46,406 nucleotides of DNA from Rhodocyclaceae bacterium (GCA_028713915.1 JAQTNK010000035.1:1-46406); one strand, 5' to 3'; counted from the stretch's first letter, positions 1-8,948 are shown. Notes: generated from the sequence alone by a model not told the origin. Made by a program: numbers and translations.

Positions 1-124
1 CGCCGAACTTCGCCGACAGCACCGTCGTGATCGCCGCCGTCAACGTCGTCTTGCCGTGGTCAACGTGACCAATCGTCCCCACATTCACGTGCGGCTTGGT
101 CCGCTCAAACTTGCCTTTTGCCAT
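1..124 (-). CDS. tuf: Elongation factor Tu, N-terminal fragment (cut by window edge)
   Basis: The reverse strand reads [20 protein letters not shown] and continues into the P-loop GHVDHGKTT, the invariant start of bacterial EF-Tu, which delivers aminoacyl-tRNA to the ribosome in a GTP-dependent way. About 41 of roughly 396 residues are inside the window; the gene runs off the left edge. It lies 75 bases downstream of tRNA-Thr and is probably co-transcribed with the three tRNA genes, the tRNA/tufB arrangement known in beta- and gammaproteobacteria. Confidence 0.97.
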   Translation of the reverse strand, partial: MAKGKFERTKPHVNVGTIGHVDHGKTTLTAAITTVLSAKFG

Positions 125-199
125 GATCGGTTACCCCAAAAAAGTGCCGGTCCGAAAAATCCGCCTTGCGGCGATCCACTGTCCCAATTTACAAACCAC

Positions 200-274
200 T
201 GGTGCCCATGGGCAGGATTGAACTGCCGACCTCTCCCTTACCAAGGGAGTGCTCTGCCACTGAGCTACATGGGC
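200..274 (-). tRNA. tRNA-Thr (GGT anticodon)
   Basis: The reverse strand folds as a complete cloverleaf: acceptor GCCCATG pairs with CATGGGC, the anticodon stem CTCCC/GGGAG encloses loop TTGGTAA (anticodon GGT), the T-loop is TTCAATC, and the 3' CCA is encoded. It lies between tRNA-Gly and tuf. Confidence 0.97.
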
Positions 275-299
275 CAAAATTCTTTAACAAAACTCATTC

Positions 300-373
300 T
301 GGAGCGGGTGAAGGGAATCGAACCCTCGTCTTAAGCTTGGAAGGCTTCAGCTCTACCATTGAGCTACACCCGC
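300..373 (-). tRNA. tRNA-Gly (TCC anticodon)
   Basis: The reverse strand folds with acceptor GCGGGTG/CACCCGC, D-arm GCTCAATGGTAGAGC, anticodon loop CTTCCAA (anticodon TCC), T-loop GTTCGATTC and an encoded CCA. It sits 25 bases upstream of tRNA-Thr in the same transcript. Confidence 0.97.
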
Positions 374-466
374 CCGCGATTGCGCGATTCCGTTTTGCCA
401 CTCCCTGCAACGCCAATACCGCCAGTACCACTAATACCTCTCGACGCCGCAGTCTTGCTGAATTGC

Positions 467-551
<85 letters not shown>

Positions 552-564
552 AGCGAAACGCGCT

Positions 565-593
565 ATTATCTTCGCTCTTCCATCACTTGTCAA
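565..593 (-). promoter_or_regulatory. Sigma-70 promoter of the tRNA-tuf operon
   Basis: On the minus strand a perfect -35 TTGACA (588-593) is followed by a 17-base spacer and -10 GATAAT (565-570). A GC-rich discriminator follows before tRNA-Tyr at 551. A GC-rich discriminator is typical of stringently controlled stable-RNA promoters. Confidence 0.85.
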
Positions 594-620
594 TGGCGAT
601 CATACGCCGCGGAGAAATTC

Positions 621-1394
621 ATGGGCCACTCCCCATCCAGCGCCGCCGTCCAGGACAATCCCATGGGCCTCGAGGGCTGCGAATTCGTCGAATTCGCCGC
701 GCCCGAGCCGCTGGAACTCGATCGTCTGTTCCGCGCGCTGGGCTTTTCGCCGGTGGCGCGCCACCGCTCGAAGGATGTCACGCTCTACCGCCAGGGCGGC
801 ATCAATTTCATCCTCAACGCCGAAGCCGAGAGCTTCGCCCAGGCCTACGCCCGGGTGCACGGCGCCTCGATTTGCGCCCTGGCGCTGCGCGTGCACGACG
901 CCCGCGCCGCCGCCAACCGCGCCAAGTCGCTCGGCGCCGACGTGCTGCCGGGCAGCGCCCGTCCCGGCGAACTCAACATTCCCGCCGTGCGCGGCATCGG
1001 CGGCAGCCTCATTTATCTCGTCGACCGCTACGAGACGCCCGCGTCGCGCATCAGCCTCTACGACGTGGACTTCGTGCCGCTGCGCGGCGCCGAGCCGCAT
1101 CCGCGCGGCCAGGGCCTCGCCGCCGTCGACCACCTGGCGCTGGCCGTGCATCCGGGACGCGTCGCCACCGCCGCGGAATTCTGGGAACGCCTTTTCGCGT
1201 TCCGCCAGACGGCCGCGGGCGAACTCGCCAGCCCTTGCGGGCACATCCGCCTGCGCATCACCGAAGCGCCCGATGCCGGCGCCTGCCATGGCGAAGCCAT
1301 CCAGGGCATCGCGCTGGCCGCGCCCGACATCGACGCGATCGCCGCGAAGACCGCCGCCATCGGCGCCCTGGCCTTCACGATCGTGCAGGCGTGA
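621..1394 (+). CDS. Shortened 4-hydroxyphenylpyruvate dioxygenase-like protein (VOC fold)
   Basis: This 257-residue protein follows 4-hydroxyphenylpyruvate dioxygenase (HPPD) closely: an opening like bacterial HPPD (NPMGLEGCEFVEFA), then RSKDVTLYRQGGINFILN, then IKGIGG-like VRGIGGSLIYLVDR. The first iron ligand of HPPD is kept in AVDHLALAVH (His171). The second is replaced: HPPD has GIQHVAF, here AIQGIAL with Gly229. The protein then stops about 100 residues early, so the third (Glu) ligand domain is missing. Loss of two of three iron ligands makes tyrosine-pathway dioxygenase activity unlikely. It may be a binding or regulatory paralogue or a decaying gene. The start is set by GGAGA at 611-615. 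It precedes an alpha-hydroxyacid oxidase and an aryl-pyruvate oxidoreductase, suggesting an aromatic amino acid setting. Confidence 0.8.
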   Translation: MGHSPSSAAVQDNPMGLEGCEFVEFAAPEPLELDRLFRALGFSPVARHRSKDVTLYRQGGINFILNAEAESFAQAYARVHGASICALALRVHDARAAANRAKSLGADVLPGSARPGELNIPAVRGIGGSLIYLVDRYETPASRISLYDVDFVPLRGAEPHPRGQGLAAVDHLALAVHPGRVATAAEFWERLFAFRQTAAGELASPCGHIRLRITEAPDAGACHGEAIQGIALAAPDIDAIAAKTAAIGALAFTIVQA

Positions 1395-1469
1395 TCCAGC
1401 AGCGCGCCGCGCAGTGCCGCTGACGCGGCGGGATAGAATCGCGCAGCCGCCACACGAAGCCTGCCGCCG

Positions 1470-2855
1470 ATGAACGTTCCTCGTCTTCCCGCCGCCCTCG
1501 CCGCCGAACTCGCGGCCCGCTTCGGCACGCGCTTTTCGACCGCCGCAGCCGTGTGCCTGCATCATGGCAAGGACGAATCCTCGTTCGCGCCGGTGCCGCC
1601 CGACGGCGTCGTCTTCGCGCACAGCACCGACGAGGTCGCGCAAGTCGTGCGCCTGTGCCACGCGCACCGCGTGCCGCTCATCGCCTACGGCACCGGCACG
1701 TCGCTCGAAGGTCATTTGCTAGCGCTGCACGGCGGCATCTGCATCGACCTGTCGGGCATGAACCAGGTGCTCGCGGTGCGGCCCGAGGACCTCGACGCCT
1801 CGGTACAGGCCGGCGTCACGCGCAAGCAGTTGAATGCGGCGCTGCGCGACACCGGGCTGTTCTTCCCCATCGATCCCGGCGCCGACGCCAGCCTCGGCGG
1901 CATGGCCGCGACGCGCGCGTCCGGCACCAACGCCGTGCGCTACGGCACCATGCGCGAGAACGTGCTCGGCCTCACCGCCGTGCTCGCCGACGGCCGCATC
2001 ATCAAGACCGGCAGCCGCGCCCGCAAGTCGTCCGCCGGCTACGACCTGACGCGCCTGCTCATCGGCTCCGAAGGCACGCTCGCCATCATCACCGAAGTCA
2101 CGGTGCGGCTCTACCCGATACCCGAAGCGATCTCGTCGGTGGTCTGCGCCTTTGCCGGCATCGCCGCCGCCGTGAAGACCGTCATCGAGACCATCCAGCT
2201 CGGCGTGCCGGTGGCGCGCATCGAGCTGCTCGACGCGCTGGCGATCAAGGCCATCAACCGCCACAGCAAGACCGCGTTGCGCTGCGCGCCGACGCTGTTC
2301 TTCGAGTTCCACGGCTCGCCCGCCGCTGTCGAGGAACAGGCGCGGACCGTGCAGGAAATCGCCGCCGGCAACGACGGCATGGACTTCGACTGGGCGACGC
2401 GCCCCGAAGACCGCACGCGCCTGTGGCAGGCGCGCCACGACGCCTATTACGCCTGCCTCGGCCTCGCGCCCGGCGCCCGCTCGCTGACCACCGACGTCTG
2501 CGTGCCGATATCGCAGCTCGCCGCCTGCATCGCCGAGACCGTCGCCGACCTCGAACACAGCGGCCTCGTCGCGCCGCTGGTCGGCCACGTCGGCGACGGC
2601 AATTTCCACCTGCTGCTGCTCGTCGATCCTCTCGATGCCGACGCCAACGTGCGCGCCAAGGCCTTCGCCAACCGCCTCGTCGAACGCGCCATCCGCATGG
2701 ACGGCACCTGCACCGGCGAGCACGGCGTCGGCCTGGGCAAGCGCAAGTACCTGGCGCTCGAGCACGGCGCCGATGCCCTCGACGTCATGCGGGCGATCAA
2801 GACGGCGCTCGATCCGGACAACCTTCTCAATCCCGGCAAGGTCCTGCCCGACTGA
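1470..2855 (+). CDS. FAD-linked D-lactate dehydrogenase / glycolate oxidase-type protein
   Basis: This 461-residue flavoprotein has the two-domain layout of the GlcD/D-LDH family. An N-terminal FAD-binding domain (about residues 40-210) contains IAYGTGTSLEGH and DPGADASLGGMAATRASG. A C-terminal oxidase domain ends with HGVGLGKRKYL and a DPDNLLNPGKV tail. The family oxidises D-2-hydroxyacids to 2-oxoacids and passes electrons to quinone or cytochrome. Length and motifs are normal. It starts 75 bases after the HPPD-like gene and is followed 116 bases later by a 2-oxoacid oxidoreductase, so a path from hydroxyacid to oxoacid to acyl-CoA is plausible. The exact substrate (lactate or an aryl-lactate) cannot be told from sequence. 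Confidence 0.88.
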   Translation: MNVPRLPAALAAELAARFGTRFSTAAAVCLHHGKDESSFAPVPPDGVVFAHSTDEVAQVVRLCHAHRVPLIAYGTGTSLEGHLLALHGGICIDLSGMNQVLAVRPEDLDASVQAGVTRKQLNAALRDTGLFFPIDPGADASLGGMAATRASGTNAVRYGTMRENVLGLTAVLADGRIIKTGSRARKSSAGYDLTRLLIGSEGTLAIITEVTVRLYPIPEAISSVVCAFAGIAAAVKTVIETIQLGVPVARIELLDALAIKAINRHSKTALRCAPTLFFEFHGSPAAVEEQARTVQEIAAGNDGMDFDWATRPEDRTRLWQARHDAYYACLGLAPGARSLTTDVCVPISQLAACIAETVADLEHSGLVAPLVGHVGDGNFHLLLLVDPLDADANVRAKAFANRLVERAIRMDGTCTGEHGVGLGKRKYLALEHGADALDVMRAIKTALDPDNLLNPGKVLPD

Positions 2856-2971
2856 CGCAGTGCAATAACGCGCCGCGGCGCATCCGCCTACAATAGTCTC
2901 ATCGCTTACCGGCGAACCCCGCAAACGCCGCACGCCCACAAGGCTCGCGGCGCTGATGACAGGAGAGAGAC

Positions 2972-5900
2972 ATGAACGCCCCGCTGCGCCTGGTCACCCT
3001 CGAAGACAAGTACACCGTCGCCTCCGGCCGCGTCTTTCTCACCGGCACCCAGGCGCTGGTGCGCCTGCCGATGCTGCAGCGCGAACGCGATCTCGCCGCC
3101 GGACTCAATACCGCCGGCTACATCTCCGGCTATCGCGGCTCGCCGCTGGGCGGCCTCGATCTCGCGCTGTGGAAAGCCAAGCAGCACCTGGCCGCGCACC
3201 ACGTCGTGTTCCAGCCCGGCGTCAATGAAGACCTCGCCGCCACCGCGCTGTGGGGCACGCAGCAGGTCAATCTCTTTCCTGGCGCCAAGTATGACGGCGT
3301 CTTCGGCCTCTGGTACGGCAAGGGGCCGGGCGTCGACCGCTGCGGCGACGTCTTCAAGCATGCCAACTCCGCCGGCACCTCGAAGTACGGCGGCGTGCTC
3401 GCCATCGCCGGCGACGACCACGCGGCGCGCTCCTCCACCGTCGCCCACCAGTCCGAGCACGCCTTCAAGGCGGCGATGCTGCCGGTGCTGGCGCCCGCCG
3501 GCGTGCAGGACTATCTCGACTACGGCCTGCACGGCTGGGCCATGAGCCGCTACTCGGGCTGCTGGGTCGCCTTCAAGGCGGTGGCCGACACGGTCGAATC
3601 CTCGGCCTCGGTCGATCTCGCGCCGGACCGCGTGCGCATCGTCATGCCGACGGATTACGAGCTGCCGCCCGGCGGCCTCAACATCCGCTGGCCCGACGAC
3701 CGCTGGACGCAGGAAGAGCGGCTGCTCAACCACAAGCTCTATGCCGCGCTCGCCTATTGCCGCGCCAACGGGCTCAACCGCGTCGTCATCGATTCGCCGC
3801 ACGCCAGGCTCGGCATCATCGCGTCCGGCAAGAGCTACCTCGACGTGCGCCAGGCTTTCGACGATCTCGGCATCGACGACGATCTGGCCGCCGAGATCGG
3901 CATCCGCCTCTACAAGATCGGCATGGTCTGGCCGCTCGAAGCCGACGGCGTGCGCCGCTTCGCCGAAGGCCTCGAGGAAATCCTCGTCGTCGAGGAAAAG
4001 CGCCAGATGATCGAATACCAGTTGAAGGAGGAACTCTACAACTGGCGCGAAGACGTGCGCCCGCGCGTCATCGGCAAGTTCGACGAGAAAGGCGAATGGT
4101 CGCTGCCGCACGGCAACTGGCAACTGCCGGCCACCGGCGAACTGGCGCCGGCGCTGATCGCCAAGGTCATCGCCGCGCGCATCGACCGCTTCTTCACGTC
4201 GCCCCGCATCAAGGAGCGGCTGGCGGTGATCGAGGCCAAGGAACGCGCGGCCGAGGCGCCACTCATCGCCGCCGCGCGCATTCCCTATTTCTGTCCCGGC
4301 TGTCCGCACAACACGTCGACGCGGGTGCCGGAAGGCTCGCGGGCGCTGGCAGGCATCGGCTGCCATTTCATGGTGACGTGGATGGACCGCAACACCGCCA
4401 CCTTCTCGCACATGGGCGGCGAAGGCGCGGCCTGGCTCGGCCAGGCGCCTTTCACGGCCGAGAAGCACGTCTTCGTCAATCTCGGCGACGGCACCTATTT
4501 CCATTCCGGCCTGCTGGCGATCCGCGCCGCCGTGGCCGCCGGCGTGAACGTCACCTACAAGCTGCTCTACAACGACGCCGTCGCCATGACCGGCGGCCAG
4601 CCGCTCGACGGCACGCTGACCGTGCCGCAGCTGGCGCGCCAGTTGCAGGCCGAAGGCGTCGGCAAGATCGTCGTCGTCACCGACGGCGCGCCGCGCAGCT
4701 ACGGTCGCGCCGACCTGCCCGACGACATCGTCATGCGCGGGCGCGAAGACATGGACGCCATCCAGCGCGAGTTCCGCGAGATTCCCGGCACTTCGGCGAT
4801 CATCTACGACCAGACCTGCGCCGCCGAGAAGCGCCGCCGCCGCAAGCGCGGCAAGATGGTCGATCCGGCGCGGCGCGTCTTCATCAACGAGAGGGTTTGC
4901 GAGGGCTGCGGCGACTGCGGCACGGCCAGCAACTGCCTGGCGATCGTGCCGCTGGAGACCGAGTTCGGCCGCAAGCGCGCCATCGACCAGTCGGCCTGCA
5001 ACAAGGACTTCTCCTGCGTCGACGGCTTTTGTCCGTCGTTCGTCACCGTCGAAGGCGGCCGGCCGCGGCGCGGCCGCGCGCTCGACGAAGCCGCGCCGCC
5101 GCCGGCGCCGCCCGAGCCGCCGCTGCCGGACACGACGACGCCCTTCGGCATCCTCATCACCGGCGTCGGCGGCACCGGCGTCGTCACGCTCGGCGCGCTG
5201 ATCGGCACGGCGGCGCACATCGACGGCAAGGGCGTCACCGTGCTCGACATGACGGGCCTGGCGCAGAAAGGCGGCGCCGTGTTTTCGCACGTGCGCATCT
5301 GCAACGACGCCGACGCCATCCACGCCGTGCGCATCGCCACCGGCGAAGCCGACGCGGTGATCGGCGGCGACGCCATCGTCACGAGTTCGCCCGAGGCGCT
5401 CGTCAAGATGCAGCCGGGGCGCAGCCGCGCGGTGGTGAACTGCACCGAGACGCCGACCGCCGAATTCACGCGCGACCCCGACTGGCAGTTCCCGCTGGCG
5501 CAGATGCAGGCGGCACTTGCAGCAGCGGTCGGCGATGCCTCGCTGCACTGCCTCGACGCCACGGCGCTCGCCACACGCCTGCTCGGCGACGCCCTCTACG
5601 CCAACCTCTTCCTGCTCGGCTATGCCTGGCAGCTCGGCATGGTGCCGGTGTCGGCCGCCGCCGTCGATCGCGCCATCGAACTCAACGGCGCGGCGGTCGA
5701 CATGAACCGCAAGGCCTTTGCCTGGGGGCGCCGCGCCGCGCACGACCCGGTCGCCTTCGCGCGCTTCGCGCCGCCCGCCGCGCCGGCAGCGCCGCCGACG
5801 CTGGCGGCCGTCGTCGCCAAGCGCGTCGACTTTCTCACCGCCTACCAGGACGCCGCCTACGCGGCGCGCTACGCGGCGCTGGTCGAGAGGGCGCAGGCCG

Positions 5901-6430
5901 CCGAAGCGGCGCTCGGCTCGACGCGGCTCGCCGCCGCCGTGGCACACAACTATTTCAAGCTACTGGCCATCAAGGACGAATACGAAGTCGCGCGGCTCTA
6001 TGCCGAGAGCGATTTCCTCGAGCGCGTGAAGGAGGCGTTCGAGGGCGACTACGAACTGCACTTCCACCTCGCCCCGCCGCTTCTCGCCAAGCCCGATCCG
6101 GCGACCGGGCGCATCAGGAAGCGCGAGTTCGGCGCCTGGACGCTGACCGCGTTCAAGTGGCTGGCGCGGGCGCGCAAGCTGCGCGGCACGCGCTGGGACG
6201 TGTTCGCCCGCCTGCCCGAACGGCGCGCGGAACGACAGCTGCTTGCCGACTACGAAGCCGACATCGCCGGCGCCCTCGCCGCCCTGTCGCCGGCCACGCT
6301 GGCTGACGCCGTCGCGCTGGCCGCGCTGCCGGAGACCATCCGCGGCTTCGGCCACGTCAAGGCCAGGAGCATCGCCAAAGCGGCGCCGCAGCGCGCGATC
6401 CTGCGTCGGCGCCTGGGCTTGAGCGGTTAA
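2972..6430 (+). CDS. Indolepyruvate:ferredoxin oxidoreductase, fused alpha/beta type
   Basis: This 1152-residue enzyme oxidatively decarboxylates aryl-pyruvates to acyl-CoA with reduction of an electron carrier. A pyruvate-oxidoreductase domain occupies about residues 1-220. A TPP-binding domain follows with YFCPGCPHNTSTR near 440 and NLGDGTYFHSG near 504. A single 4Fe-4S motif, CEGCGDCGTASNC, lies near 642. A gamma-type domain starts with ITGVGGTGVVTLG near 730 and carries MTGLAQKGGAVFSH, and a helical C-terminal domain (DUF6537 type) follows. This is the long single-chain form found in proteobacteria, unlike the two-subunit archaeal IorAB. The start follows GGAGAG. A TACAAT -10-like box lies at 2889-2894. 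With the preceding hydroxyacid oxidase it fits aromatic amino acid catabolism. Confidence 0.93.
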   Translation: MNAPLRLVTLEDKYTVASGRVFLTGTQALVRLPMLQRERDLAAGLNTAGYISGYRGSPLGGLDLALWKAKQHLAAHHVVFQPGVNEDLAATALWGTQQVNLFPGAKYDGVFGLWYGKGPGVDRCGDVFKHANSAGTSKYGGVLAIAGDDHAARSSTVAHQSEHAFKAAMLPVLAPAGVQDYLDYGLHGWAMSRYSGCWVAFKAVADTVESSASVDLAPDRVRIVMPTDYELPPGGLNIRWPDDRWTQEERLLNHKLYAALAYCRANGLNRVVIDSPHARLGIIASGKSYLDVRQAFDDLGIDDDLAAEIGIRLYKIGMVWPLEADGVRRFAEGLEEILVVEEKRQMIEYQLKEELYNWREDVRPRVIGKFDEKGEWSLPHGNWQLPATGELAPALIAKVIAARIDRFFTSPRIKERLAVIEAKERAAEAPLIAAARIPYFCPGCPHNTSTRVPEGSRALAGIGCHFMVTWMDRNTATFSHMGGEGAAWLGQAPFTAEKHVFVNLGDGTYFHSGLLAIRAAVAAGVNVTYKLLYNDAVAMTGGQPLDGTLTVPQLARQLQAEGVGKIVVVTDGAPRSYGRADLPDDIVMRGREDMDAIQREFREIPGTSAIIYDQTCAAEKRRRRKRGKMVDPARRVFINERVCEGCGDCGTASNCLAIVPLETEFGRKRAIDQSACNKDFSCVDGFCPSFVTVEGGRPRRGRALDEAAPPPAPPEPPLPDTTTPFGILITGVGGTGVVTLGALIGTAAHIDGKGVTVLDMTGLAQKGGAVFSHVRICNDADAIHAVRIATGEADAVIGGDAIVTSSPEALVKMQPGRSRAVVNCTETPTAEFTRDPDWQFPLAQMQAALAAAVGDASLHCLDATALATRLLGDALYANLFLLGYAWQLGMVPVSAAAVDRAIELNGAAVDMNRKAFAWGRRAAHDPVAFARFAPPAAPAAPPTLAAVVAKRVDFLTAYQDAAYAARYAALVERAQAAEAALGSTRLAAAVAHNYFKLLAIKDEYEVARLYAESDFLERVKEAFEGDYELHFHLAPPLLAKPDPATGRIRKREFGAWTLTAFKWLARARKLRGTRWDVFARLPERRAERQLLADYEADIAGALAALSPATLADAVALAALPETIRGFGHVKARSIAKAAPQRAILRRRLGLSG

Positions 6431-6507
6431 GTTCACGCGGCATCGGACGTTATATGCGTCTGGGAAGCTGGTCCGAGACCACGAAAGTCCTTTCGCCGCG
6501 GAACCCT

Positions 6508-7218
6508 ATGACGACGCACGACCCTCGATTCGAAGAAGAAGAAGAAGCGCAAGCGGCACAGGACAGCGGCTTGGCGACGCGCGTGCAGCAGGCCGTCACG
6601 GCGTCGAAGCTGCGCGCGATCGATGGCGCGATCGACTTCTGCGAGCGCTGGCGCAACCGCATCCGGCCCGTCGCAGCAGAGGACATGCGCGGCGGCCGCA
6701 CGGGCGCCGCCCGGCACGGCCGCGAGATGCCGGCGCCCGAACCCGTCGTCGCCGCGAGGCCGAGCCGCTGGCGCGGCCGCCTCATCGTGCTGGCGCTGCT
6801 GGTGGCCAGCGCCGCCGGCGGCATGATGTTTTCATATCGACTGCTGGCCAGGATCATCGCTTCCGACGACATGATCATCGACGACCTGCGCGACCAGGTG
6901 GCGCAGATGGAAAAGGCCGAAGCGCGCAGCGTGAATCTGCTGGCCAAGAACCAGCAGCAGATCGCCGAGAGCAACAAGGCGATGCGCGAGTATCAGGCGA
7001 CGATTCAGGGCAACGAGGAGCAGCTGGCGGAACTGCGCCAGCAAGTCAGCGTGCTGACGCCAAGCCCGCCGCCGCAGCCGCTCAAGGGCGATGCCACGGT
7101 CCGGCGCGCCGCCGCCGCGGGCCGCCGGGCGCCGGACAAGACCGGCGATTGCGCGATGAGCACGACGCATGCCGCGGCCGACCTGGCGCGCTGCTTCGAA
7201 AAATTCAACCGCCAGTGA
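6508..7218 (+). CDS. Membrane-anchored coiled-coil protein, function unknown
   Basis: I do not recognise a named family. The protein (236 residues from this ATG) begins with an acidic run (FEEEEEAQAAQ). One transmembrane helix lies near residues 93-112 (LIVLALLVASAAGG). A Gln/Glu-rich coiled coil follows at about 125-190, then a Pro/Ala-rich linker and a short tail with two Cys. The topology suggests a single-pass inner-membrane protein with its coiled coil in the periplasm. An in-frame ATG at 6454 would add 18 residues; neither start has a strong ribosome site. It follows the oxidoreductase by 77 bases and ends 7 bases before the methyltransferase start. Confidence 0.65.
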   Translation: MTTHDPRFEEEEEAQAAQDSGLATRVQQAVTASKLRAIDGAIDFCERWRNRIRPVAAEDMRGGRTGAARHGREMPAPEPVVAARPSRWRGRLIVLALLVASAAGGMMFSYRLLARIIASDDMIIDDLRDQVAQMEKAEARSVNLLAKNQQQIAESNKAMREYQATIQGNEEQLAELRQQVSVLTPSPPPQPLKGDATVRRAAAAGRRAPDKTGDCAMSTTHAAADLARCFEKFNRQ

Positions 7219-7225
7219 AAACGCC

Positions 7226-7990
7226 GTGAGGAAGGCCGTTCCCGCCGCATCGCCGGTGCGCGACGCGATTCTCGCCCAAGGGCTCGGCAGCCTCGTCGCT
7301 GCGACGCTGATTTATCTCGTCTGGCCGCAGCTCTGGCAGCTGCCGCTCGCGGTGGCGGCGGTGCAGGGCGCCTGCGCGGCGCTGACCGCCTACAAGCTCG
7401 AAGCGCCGCCGTGGTGGCTGGCGATCCATTTCGCCTTCGCGCCGCTGGTCGTGGCGGCAAGCTCGCTCGCCGTCGCGCCGGGCTGGTATCTCGCCGCGTT
7501 CGTCGCGCTGCTGCTGGTGTTCTGGCGCACCGACAAGAGCCGCGTGCCGCTCTTCCTGACCAATGCGACGGCGGCGGCGGCCGTGGCGGCGCTGCTGCCG
7601 GCGCGCCCGTGCCACGTCGTCGATCTCGGCTGCGGCAACGGCGGCCTGCTGCGCCGCCTGGCGCGGGCGCGTCCGGACTGCGAGTTCTTCGGCCTCGAGC
7701 ACGCGCCGCTGCCCTGGCTGTGGGCGCGGCTGACGACGCTCAACCGGCCCAACGTGACGATCCGCTACGGCGACTTCTGGGCGCTGCACCTGGGCCTCTT
7801 CGACGTCGTCTATGCCTTCCTTTCGCCGGCGCCGATGCCGCGGCTGTGGCAGAAGGCCGCGGCGGAAATGAAGCCGGACAGCCTGCTCGTCAGCAACAGT
7901 TTCGCCGTGCCGGACGTGGCGCCCGACGCCACCGCGGCGGTCGGCGACCGCCGCGCGACGCGCCTCTATGTCTATCGGCCGGCCAAATAG
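7226..7990 (+). CDS. Class I SAM-dependent methyltransferase with N-terminal membrane segments
   Basis: From the proposed GTG the protein has 254 residues. The first half is hydrophobic, with probable helices around LGSLVAATLIYLVW, LPLAVAAVQGACAAL and a third near ASSLAVAPGWYLAAFVALLLVF. The second half is a Rossmann methyltransferase domain with SAM motif I VVDLGCGNGGLLRRLA, an acidic motif II region (FFGLEHAP) and YGDFW. Such membrane-anchored methyltransferases are usually uncharacterised. The GTG lies just after the stop of the upstream gene; an in-frame ATG at 7169 would overlap that gene and is less likely. The substrate cannot be inferred. Confidence 0.75.
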   Translation: MRKAVPAASPVRDAILAQGLGSLVAATLIYLVWPQLWQLPLAVAAVQGACAALTAYKLEAPPWWLAIHFAFAPLVVAASSLAVAPGWYLAAFVALLLVFWRTDKSRVPLFLTNATAAAAVAALLPARPCHVVDLGCGNGGLLRRLARARPDCEFFGLEHAPLPWLWARLTTLNRPNVTIRYGDFWALHLGLFDVVYAFLSPAPMPRLWQKAAAEMKPDSLLVSNSFAVPDVAPDATAAVGDRRATRLYVYRPAK

Positions 7991-8084
7991 CGCCGCGAAT
8001 TCCTCGCAATTCCGTCCATCCTCGCCGGCCGGCATAGCCAATAATCCTTGCCTGACAAGCAGCAAAGGCGGCAAGGAGTCATTT

Positions 8085-8777
8085 ATGGCGGACATCATCT
8101 GTGTCATCGGCAACAAGGGCGGTACCGGCAAGACCACGCTTTCGCACATGCTGTGCCAGGGCCTGGGCCTGCTCGGGCAGCGCTCGGTCTGCGTGCTGAC
8201 GGACACCTGCCGCGAGCCGCTCGATCCCGCCGGCCGGCGCTACCTGGTGGCCGACGCGCGCACCCGCGAGGCGCTCGGCAAGGTCGTCGACAAGGTGCGG
8301 TCGCTGAAAGCGTGGATGGGCGTCATCGATGGCGGCGGCAACCGCACCGAGATGGACCGCCAGCTCTATGGCCTTGCCGACCTCGTGCTGCTGCCGTTTC
8401 GCGACTCGCACGAGGACATCCGCACCGTCATCCGCGACCTCGAAATGTTTCCCCACGCCTACGCCATCCCGAGCCAGTGGCCGACCAACGTCTGGCAGCG
8501 CGAAGCGGCGGACAAGAGCGTCGCCGACTTGCTCGCGCCCTATCGCGACCGCATCCTCGAACCCGTGGCCACGCTTTCCGCCAGCAAGCTGCTGCTGCAG
8601 AAGGACATGCCCGCCGGCCTGCCGAGTCCGCTCGGCAACGCCTGCCGCGGCGTCGCCCGACAGGTGCTGGACCTGCTGCAGATCTCCATCGCCGATGGCT
8701 TCGCGGCGAAGGAATCCGGCCACGCCGCTCCCGCCCGGCCCGCCATGGCGCAGCCGGCCAGGGCCCTCGCCGCGTAA
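8085..8777 (+). CDS. Orphan ParA/MinD-like P-loop ATPase
   Basis: This 230-residue protein opens with the deviant Walker A of the ParA family (VIGNKGGTGKTT, residues 8-18). A Walker B-like segment reads GVIDGGGNRTEMD. It ends in an Ala/Pro-rich tail. A clear AAGGAG (8073-8078) precedes the ATG. ParA proteins move cargo such as DNA, chemoreceptors or carboxysomes by ATP-driven patterning. No ParB or centromere-like repeat lies next to it, so chromosome partition is unlikely and its cargo is unknown. Its 3' end faces a convergent response-regulator gene. Confidence 0.82.
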   Translation: MADIICVIGNKGGTGKTTLSHMLCQGLGLLGQRSVCVLTDTCREPLDPAGRRYLVADARTREALGKVVDKVRSLKAWMGVIDGGGNRTEMDRQLYGLADLVLLPFRDSHEDIRTVIRDLEMFPHAYAIPSQWPTNVWQREAADKSVADLLAPYRDRILEPVATLSASKLLLQKDMPAGLPSPLGNACRGVARQVLDLLQISIADGFAAKESGHAAPARPAMAQPARALAA

Positions 8778-8907
8778 GCGCCCGCGGCGCGGTCTCGAAG
8801 CTCACCTGCGGTTCATCGCCCTGGCGCCGGCGGTCGCCGCGCTCGATACCGGCGTCAATGAACTCGCCAACGCGGCGGTCGAACGCATGTTGGGCTACGA
8901 TCGAAGA

Positions 8908-8929
8908 GGCGGCGGCGCGGGCCGCCGCC
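8908..8929. terminator. GC-rich hairpin between convergent genes
   Basis: GGCGGCGGC (8908-8916) pairs with GCCGCCGCC (8921-8929) between the 3' ends of the ParA-like gene and the response regulator. There is no T-tract, so it may act as a weak or bidirectional terminator. Confidence 0.4.
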
Positions 8930-8948
8930 AAGCGATTTGGGAAAAGAC

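Noticed and set aside
2906-5947. Very long open frame on the minus strand opposite the oxidoreductase
   Set aside because: It lies opposite a clear 1152-residue enzyme, its composition is a GC-rich shadow with no domain, and it has no ribosome site.
8778-8948. Small gene between the ParA-like gene and the response regulator
   Set aside because: No frame has a recognisable protein or ribosome site. The stretch contains only a GC-rich hairpin.
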